Shown in pieces: positions 58,370-64,000 of a stretch of 64,000 nt of DNA. The position numbers and the translations under genes were made by a program. The stretch's first letter is position 1. Every line of letters begins with the position of its first letter. Origin of the DNA: Mesostigma viride (lineage: Eukaryota > Streptophyta > Mesostigmatophyceae > Mesostigmatales > Mesostigmataceae); assembly GCA_009746045.1 (NCBI GenBank), contig RPFO01000380.1, positions 1,722,605 through 1,786,604 of the forward strand, read 5' to 3'. Below the pieces are notes generated by a model. It was not told where the DNA came from. It saw nothing but the letters and a program-made list of their open reading frames with translations, and made no database searches.

Positions 58370-58530
58370 GGGGCGGCCATCTACGCCGGCCACAAGCCCT
58401 GGCACGCGACCCCCGCGACAAACGCGGCCCCAGCGACTCCAGACGCCCCAGCTTAGGGGAATACAGCAGTAGTAGTGTAGAATAGTTGGACCGTGGCCTT
58501 GCACGTGCACGCCTACTACAGGCACTATAC
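58370..58530 (+). repeat. Left arm of an inverted repeat (LINE ORF1 end)
   Basis: About 160 bp from gtgtactggaagggggcggc to cctactacaggcactat, matching the reverse complement of 59245-59410 closely. The arms belong to two LINE copies in opposite orientation. Confidence 0.85.
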
Positions 58531-58644
58531 CAGCTGACTCATGAACATTACTTAGTCATGTACATGTGTCAGATCTCGAATGATTTATCTAGTACCAAAT
58601 CCGACAGGCTTGCATCACTCCCCGGAAATTAAGGAGAACTTTTG

Positions 58645-58748
58645 CGGATGACTGCAGGTGTCAGTTGGCGATGCCTTAGGATCCGGAGACGTCCGTCCTA
58701 TAGTCAGCAAAATTGGTGCGAGAGGTCCCCAGTTCGATTCCGGCCTGG
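58645..58748 (+). pseudogene. Degenerate tRNA-like element, copy 2
   Basis: Reads tcagttggcgatgcc, ggatccggagac, cctatagtcagc, agaggtcc and agttcgattcc, in the same order as the minus-strand copy at 27984-28065. The last block resembles a B box. T-stem pairing is poor, so a functional tRNA is unlikely. Confidence 0.3.
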
Positions 58749-58865
58749 ATTCATTTGCAGATCGCGTTTTCCGCGGACCGGCACTGAACGCAAATGGTTT
58801 TCACCTTTGCGGCGTGCCAAATCAGAATGTACATGTGTGCCCATGATGCGCCACACACCAGATGA

Positions 58866-59440
58866 TTAATTAATTAATTAATTAGGAACATAACTCCGTT
58901 GGGAGTATATGTAGCACATAGCCCTGAGAAGGGGCATATGAGCCTATAATACATTCTAAGCTCATACTTCCTGCAAGGGTGGGAATGTAAACAACACTTG
59001 CTCTAGGTGCACCAGGGCACCCGCACCCTCATGGTCTATCACGCTATGCCCGGGTAAGGGGGGAGCATGCCTGTGAGGGGGAAGATCATCATGGCTATAC
59101 AAGAGCTATGGCATGGCTTCTTGAAGCAGAGAGTGACCCCCTGCATGGCACAACATTACTAAATAAGGCTAGGCATCGTCTGGAGTGTGGCACATCATAG
59201 GCACACATGTACATGACTAAAAAGGGCTAGGCCTCAGCTAATATAGTGCCTGTAGTAGGCGGGCATGTACAAGGCCACTGTCTAACTATTCTACACTACT
59301 GCTGTATTCCCCTAGGCTGGGGCTGGAGTTGCTGGGGCCGCGGTGGTCGAGGGGGTCGCTTGCCAGGGCTTGTGGCCGACGTAGATGGCCGCCCCCTTCC
59401 AGTACACATCAGTCCGGCGCCGCGCCTTGCACACCCCGGT
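58866..59440 (-). mobile_element. LINE fragment, family B, with ORF1 end
   Basis: Left tail of ATTA repeats, core ctccgttgggag (58894-58905), a 3' untranslated part like 38020-38100, and at 59245-59410 the ORF1 end with VYWKGAAIYVGHKPW on the minus strand. It forms the right arm of the inverted repeat. Confidence 0.78.
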
Positions 59441-60338
59441 AATTCCCGCGCGAAAGTTGACGAAATTCGGTGCGCGCGTGCAATGTTGACTGAAATTCGG
59501 TGTGCACGGCTATGGTGACGCGAAAATTTATTGCGAGCTGATTACGCAACCATTTTGGACGTTATTTCGCTTGTTCGGACGTTGATTACATAAGGAAAAG
59601 TATCGTACATTAAAAAACCTGAAAAACAGTTTCTTTTTTTTCTGCAGCGAGGGCACGTGGGCAGCAGGCGGGCGTTTTGCACACCAACCGGCCCGACCCG
59701 TGTGTGTGCAAGGTAAAACACAGACAGGAAAAACATGCTCTCCGCTGTCATGAACACATTCTACCAGTTCCTAACATCATTTCAAAGAAACCCAGCGATG
59801 GATTTCCCTTAATTTTGCGTTTCCGAGTTTTACGCCCCTTCCGCGAAAAAGTGAGAATTATAGGAGCGCTGACAGGGGCAACACTGCATGTCGTGCTTTT
59901 AATCGCTTTTACGTCTTTTCTTGCAGCTATATGACTTCCCTTGGGCGCAGCAACATCGCCCGGTGTTTATCCTGCGGGCGGGGCTTGCTGGCCCGTCCGG
60001 AGTGTGCTCGGGTGCGGGAAAAACCACAGCTACTGGTTTATAACGTCGACAACCCCCCATTTTCTGGTCATTAACCGGCGTATTCTTGTGGTGTAAGCTT
60101 CCGGCGACGGGCGAAAAGAGCTCTTACCATGACGGCATGCTCTGGGGAGGCGTTCCGAGAAGGACTGGGGCGGGCAGGCAAATTTACACGCGACAGTGCC
60201 CGCACGTCGCCTGCGCACCCCGGCGTACAAGGCAAAAGCGCAGTGTTTCCCTCCTGGACGGCCCATCGCTGCCTTTGCCGGGCGGCATGTTGGGGAGGCG
60301 GCTCCTTCTTCCTTTCTTACCGCCCGTTTCATAGTTCA
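59441..60338. other. Spacer without recognised gene
   Basis: Two near-copies of gaaattcggtg lie at 59460-59505. Otherwise no protein family, RNA gene or array was recognised. The AT-richer middle (59540-59930) and GC-rich right part suggest a mix of old insertions. Confidence 0.4.
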
Positions 60339-60339
60339 T

Positions 60340-60375
60340 ACCCCGTGAGTTTCCCAACGGAGGCGTGTTAATGAT
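60340..60375 (+). mobile_element. 3'-end stem-loop of another LINE-type element
   Basis: Contains tttcccaacggaggcgtgtt, the plus-strand form of the shared 3' core, but only a short AT stretch follows. It may be the very end of a copy whose tail was replaced by the adjacent (GGGA)n tract. Confidence 0.45.
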
Positions 60376-60414
60376 GAGCGGCTGCATGCATGAATGAACG
60401 GGTGTATGAATGAG

Positions 60415-62366
60415 GGGGGGGGAGGCAGGGAGGGAGGGAGGGAGGGAGGAGGGAGGAGGGAGGGAGGGAGGGAGGGAGGGAGGGAGGGAGGGAGGGAGGG
60501 AGGGAGGGAGGGAGGGAGGGAGGGAGGGAGGGAGGGAGGGAGGGAGGGAGGCAGGGAGGGAGGGAGGGAGGGAGGGAGGGAGGGAGGGAGGGAGGGAGGG
60601 AGGAGGAGGGAGGGAGGGAGGGAGGAGGGAGGAGGGAGGGAGGGAGGGAGGGAGGGAGGAGGGAGGGAGGGAGGGAGGAGGGAGGGAGGGAGGGAGGGAG
60701 GAGGAGGGAGGGAGGAGGAGGGAGGAGGGAGGGAGGGAGGGAGGGGGGAGGGAGGGAGGGAGGAGGGAGGGAGGGAGGGAGGGAGGGAGGGAGAGGGAGG
60801 GAGGAGGGAGGGAGGGGGAGGGAGGGAGGGAGGGAGGGAGGAGGAGGGAGGGGGAGGAGGGAGGGAGGGAGGAGGGAGGGAGGGAGGAGGGAGGGAGGGA
60901 GGGAGGGAGGGAGGGAGGGAGGGAGGGAGGGAGGAGGGAGGAGGGAGGAGGGAGGGAGGGAGGGAGGAGGGAGGAGGGAGGGAGGGAGGGAGGGAGGGGG
61001 AGGGAGGAGGGAGGGAGGGAGGGAGGGAGGGAGGGAGGGAGGAGGGAGGGAGGGAGGAGGAGGGAGGGAGGGAGGGAGGGAGGGGGAGGGAGGGAGGGGA
61101 GGGAGGGAGGGAGGGAGGGAGGAGGGAGGGAGGAGGAGGAGGGAGGGAGGGAGGGAGGGAGGGAGGGAGGGAGGAGGAGGGAGGAGGGAGGGAGGAGGAG
61201 GAGGGAGGGAGGGAGGGAGGGAGGAGGAGGGAGGGAGGGAGGGAGGGAGGGAGGGAGGGAGGGAGGGAGGGAGGAGGGAGGAGGGAGGGAGGGAGGAGGG
61301 AGGGAGGGAGGAGGGAGGGAGGGAGGGAGGGAGGGAGGGAGGGAGGGAGGGAGGGAGGAGGGAGGGAGGGAGGGAGGGAGGGAGGAGGGAGGGAGGGAGG
61401 AGGGAGGGAGGAGGGAGGGAGGGAGGGAGGGGGGAGAGGGAGGGAGGGAGGGAGGGAGGGAGGGGGAGGGAGGGAGGGAGGGAGGAGGAGGGAGGGAGGA
61501 GGGAGGGAGGAGGGAGGGAGGGAGGAGAGGAGGAGGGAGGGAGAGGGAGGGGAGGAGGGAGGGAGGAGGGAGGGAGGAGGAGGAGGGAGGAGGGAGGGAG
61601 GGAGGGAGGGAGGGAGGGAGGGAGGGGGAGGGAGGGAGGGAGGGAGGGAGGAGGGAGGGAGGGAGGGAGGAGGGAGGGAGGGAGGGAGGGAGGGAGGGAG
61701 GGAGGGAGGGAGGGAGGGAGGGAGGGAGGAGGGAGGGAGGGAGGGAGGGAGGAGGGAGGGAGGGAGGGAGGAGGGAGGGAGGGAGGGAGGGAGGGAGGGA
61801 GGAGGGAGGGAGGGAGGAGGGAGGAGGGAGGGAGGGAGGGAGGAGAGGAGGAGGGAGGGAGGAGGAGGGAGGGAGGAGGAGGAGGGAGGGAGGAGGGAGG
61901 GAGGAGGGAGGGAGGGAGGGAGGGAGGAGGGAGGAGGGAGGGAGGGAGGGAGGAGGGAGGGAGGGAGGGAGGGAGGGAGGGAGGGAGGGAGGAGGAGGGA
62001 GGGAGGGAGGGAGGGAGGGAGGGAGGAGGGAGGGAGGGAGGGGGAGGGAGGGAGGGAGGGAGGGAGGGAGGGAGGGAGGAGGGAGGGAGGGAGGGAGGGA
62101 GGGAGGAGGGAGGGAGGGGAGGGAGGGAGGGAGGGAGGGAGGGAGGAGGGAGGGAGGAGGGAGGGAGGAGGAGGGAGGGAGGGAGGGAGGGAGGAGGGAG
62201 AGGGAGGGAGGGAGGGAGGAGGGAGGGAGGGAGGGAGGGAGGGAGGGAGGGAGGGAGGGAGGGAGGAGGGAGGAGGGAGGGAGGGAGGGAGGAGGGAGGG
62301 AGGGAGGGAGGGAGGGGGAGGGAGGAGGAGGGAGAGGAGGGAGGGAGGAGGGAGGGAGGGAGGAGG
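60415..62366. repeat. (GGGA)n purine tract of about 1.95 kb
   Basis: GGGA units with interspersed GGA, very few pyrimidines. All six frames lacking stops (up to 842 codons) are products of the repeat. Such a tract can form triplex or G-quadruplex DNA. Its true length is doubtful in any assembly. Confidence 0.98.
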
Positions 62367-62372
62367 GTATGA

Positions 62373-62530
<158 letters not shown>

Positions 62531-62639
62531 GTGCGTGTATGCATGGGTGGGTGGATACATGTGTACGTGGGTGTGTGTGTGGGTGGGTAAGGGATCGACG
62601 TGTGTGTGTGTGTATGTGTGTGTGTGTGTGTGCTTCTCT

Positions 62640-63060
62640 GCTTAGGCGTTGGAGCACACGCATGCACTGGAGGAAGGGGGTGATGAAAACCCAGACCAAC
62701 TGTCGCACCCACCCCTCCACCTTCACCAAGCGTAAGGCCAAGCGTGCCATGGGGTAGGGTAGCTGACGCAAGTCACCAACGTCAGGGTGCTCACCAGGCT
62801 GGTGGATGAGAAGATGGGGGGCAGGCCCCTGTCAGATGCAGAGAAGAAGAAAAGGAAAAGGATGCAGCAGGGCCGTGAGAACGTGCCCCCGGGTGTGGCA
62901 TTAGCCACTATATAGCTAGCTAGCTGGCTAGAGCTGTGTTATTAATGCATTGTACTATAGGCATGTGCCCCCAAGTATGCCTTCCTGCATTGTAAATATG
63001 ATGCATAATGTAATGATGTTTGTTTGGAACCTTCTGTACACCAAGGTGGAATGATTGCCA
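62640..63060 (+). other. Possible short coding remnant
   Basis: A plus frame near 62784-62913 reads [20 protein letters not shown], continues with a lysine-rich KKKRKRMQQ and ends at a TAG codon; an earlier frame has [12 protein letters not shown]. No homologue or complete gene was recognised. It may be the end of a transposon protein or chance. The rest, to the satellite, is AT-rich and shows nothing. Confidence 0.25.
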
Positions 63061-63800
63061 TGAAACCCTTGGAAGAACAATAGAAAGCTGCTTTTTCTGT
63101 GGTATTTATGCTAGCATCTGTCACCAATTTGTTATCCAACCAGCCTGAAGCTTTGTGGGCAGGCTGCATGGGATGTGTTTCGAACATGTGCCAAGTTCCA
63201 GGTCCAACTGAGTTCATTTGATGTCATTATATATGCACATGTGTGATGAAACCCTTGAAAAACCATGAAAAACTGCATTTTTGTGGTATTTATGCTAGCA
63301 TTTGTCACCAGTTTGTCATCCAACCAGCCTGAAGCTTTGTGGGCAGGCTGCATGGGATGTGTTTCGAACATGTGCCAAGTCCCAGGTCCAACTGAGTTCA
63401 TTTGATGTCATTATATATGCAAATGTGTGATGAAACCCTTGGAAAACCCTGAAAAACTGCATTTTTGTGGTGTTTATGCTAGCATCTGTCACCAATTTGT
63501 CATCCAACCAGCCTGAAACTTTGTGGGCATGCTGCATGGGATGTGTTTAGAACATATGCAAAGTTCCACGCCCAACTGAGTTCATTTGGTGTCATTATAT
63601 ATGCATATGTGTGATGAAACCCTTGGAAAACCCTGAAAAACTGCATTTTGGGGTATTTATGCTAGCATCTGTCACCATTTTGTGATCCAACCAGCCTGAA
63701 ACTTTGTGGGCATGCTGCATGGGATGTGTTTATAACATGTGCAAAGTTCCAGGCCCAACTGAGTTCATTTGATGTCATTATATACGCATACATGCCAGAA
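63061..63800. repeat. 184-bp satellite, about 4 tandem copies
   Basis: Units start tgaaaccctt at 63061, 63247, 63431 and 63615, so the period is 184-186 bp. Each contains gctagcatttgtcacc, gtttgtcatccaaccagcct, gcatgggatgtgttt and aactgagttcatttgatgtc. Copies differ by a few per cent. The minus-strand frame over it (MNSVGPGTWHMF) exists only because the unit repeats. Confidence 0.92.
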
Positions 63801-64000
63801 AGTGCTGAAAATTCGGTATTTTTATGCTAGCAAATGTCACCATGTTACCATGCTGCCGACTCCCAAAAAATTATTTGACCACATGCCACCATAAGATATC
63901 TGATTAGGCACCTTGGTGCCAAATTTGAGGCCAAACTAATCATTAGCCTATCCTAGAATAATTTTCAGGGTGGAAAAATGGCTTTTGGAATGATGTGTAC
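63801..64000. other. Right edge, no gene
   Basis: AT-rich continuation after the satellite, with a last partial satellite-like piece (tatgctagcaaatgtcacca). Nothing else seen. Confidence 0.4.

Larger units (their letters stand above)
57130..58560 (+). mobile_element. LINE ORF1 remnant, interrupted by a nested insertion
   Basis: A plus-strand frame (57160-57681) is Pro-rich with a helical RDTDQRLQQGNAIAIQC stretch like an ORF1 coiled region. After frame breaks, GLLGEIKLVAHRLPR (about 57920-57965) and, beyond the nested insert, FLRRRTRL and TLDDDLTLAQ give the ORF1 C-terminal domain seen at 37.3-37.6 kb. Removing 57979-58151 and one target copy rejoins the frame (RLPRVRG then KAGAPP). The end has YWKGAAIYAGHK. 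Multiple frame breaks make it a pseudogene. Confidence 0.7.

Noticed and set aside
63132-63537. Repeated minus frames starting MNSVGPGTWHMF
   Set aside because: They are the same 184-bp satellite unit read several times, not a protein family.

Overview
The window reads as nuclear DNA of a green alga (Viridiplantae, most likely a chlorophyte). It is GC-rich, its genes are cut by many short-exon GT-AG introns, one gene is a plastid-type FtsH-like protein with a plausible transit peptide, and the short telomere-like tracts are of the plant type (CCCTAAA). Repeats of every period fill introns and spacers. I found no bacterial operon, rRNA, CRISPR array or organelle gene.

Six multi-exon protein genes could be spliced by hand into uninterrupted reading frames, 45 introns in all, every one GT-AG. 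They lie as three head-to-head pairs: ABCE1 (-, 3305-13116) with RPB5 (+, 13907-15372); RRP12 (-, 16631-31329) with NDC1 (+, 32223-36552); NAMPT (-, 38971-45448) with an FtsHi-type inactive FtsH (+, 46132-55480). Each pair shares a spacer of about 0.7-0.9 kb that probably holds both promoters. ABCE1, RPB5 and RRP12 serve ribosome recycling, transcription and ribosome assembly. NDC1 anchors nuclear pores, NAMPT salvages NAD, and the FtsHi protein is probably part of a plastid AAA complex.

The flanks are retrotransposon territory. A frameshifted non-LTR reverse transcriptase lies at 1054-2580. At 36.9-38.1 kb and 56.4-60.4 kb there are nested, truncated LINE copies. At least three sequence families share one short 3' stem-loop followed by an (ATTA)n-type tail, and several insertions show target-site duplications. 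A giant (GGGA)n tract (60.4-62.4 kb), a (TGCG)n tract and a 184-bp satellite close the window.

The most unusual signal is inside introns. In about eight of the 45, the last 12-36 bases of the upstream exon together with its 5' splice site recur as a diverged copy within the intron. In several cases this sits beside, or has become, a minisatellite or microsatellite. In two introns short direct repeats flank telomere-like repeats. This suggests recurrent donor-proximal duplication, feeding both satellite growth and alternative donors.
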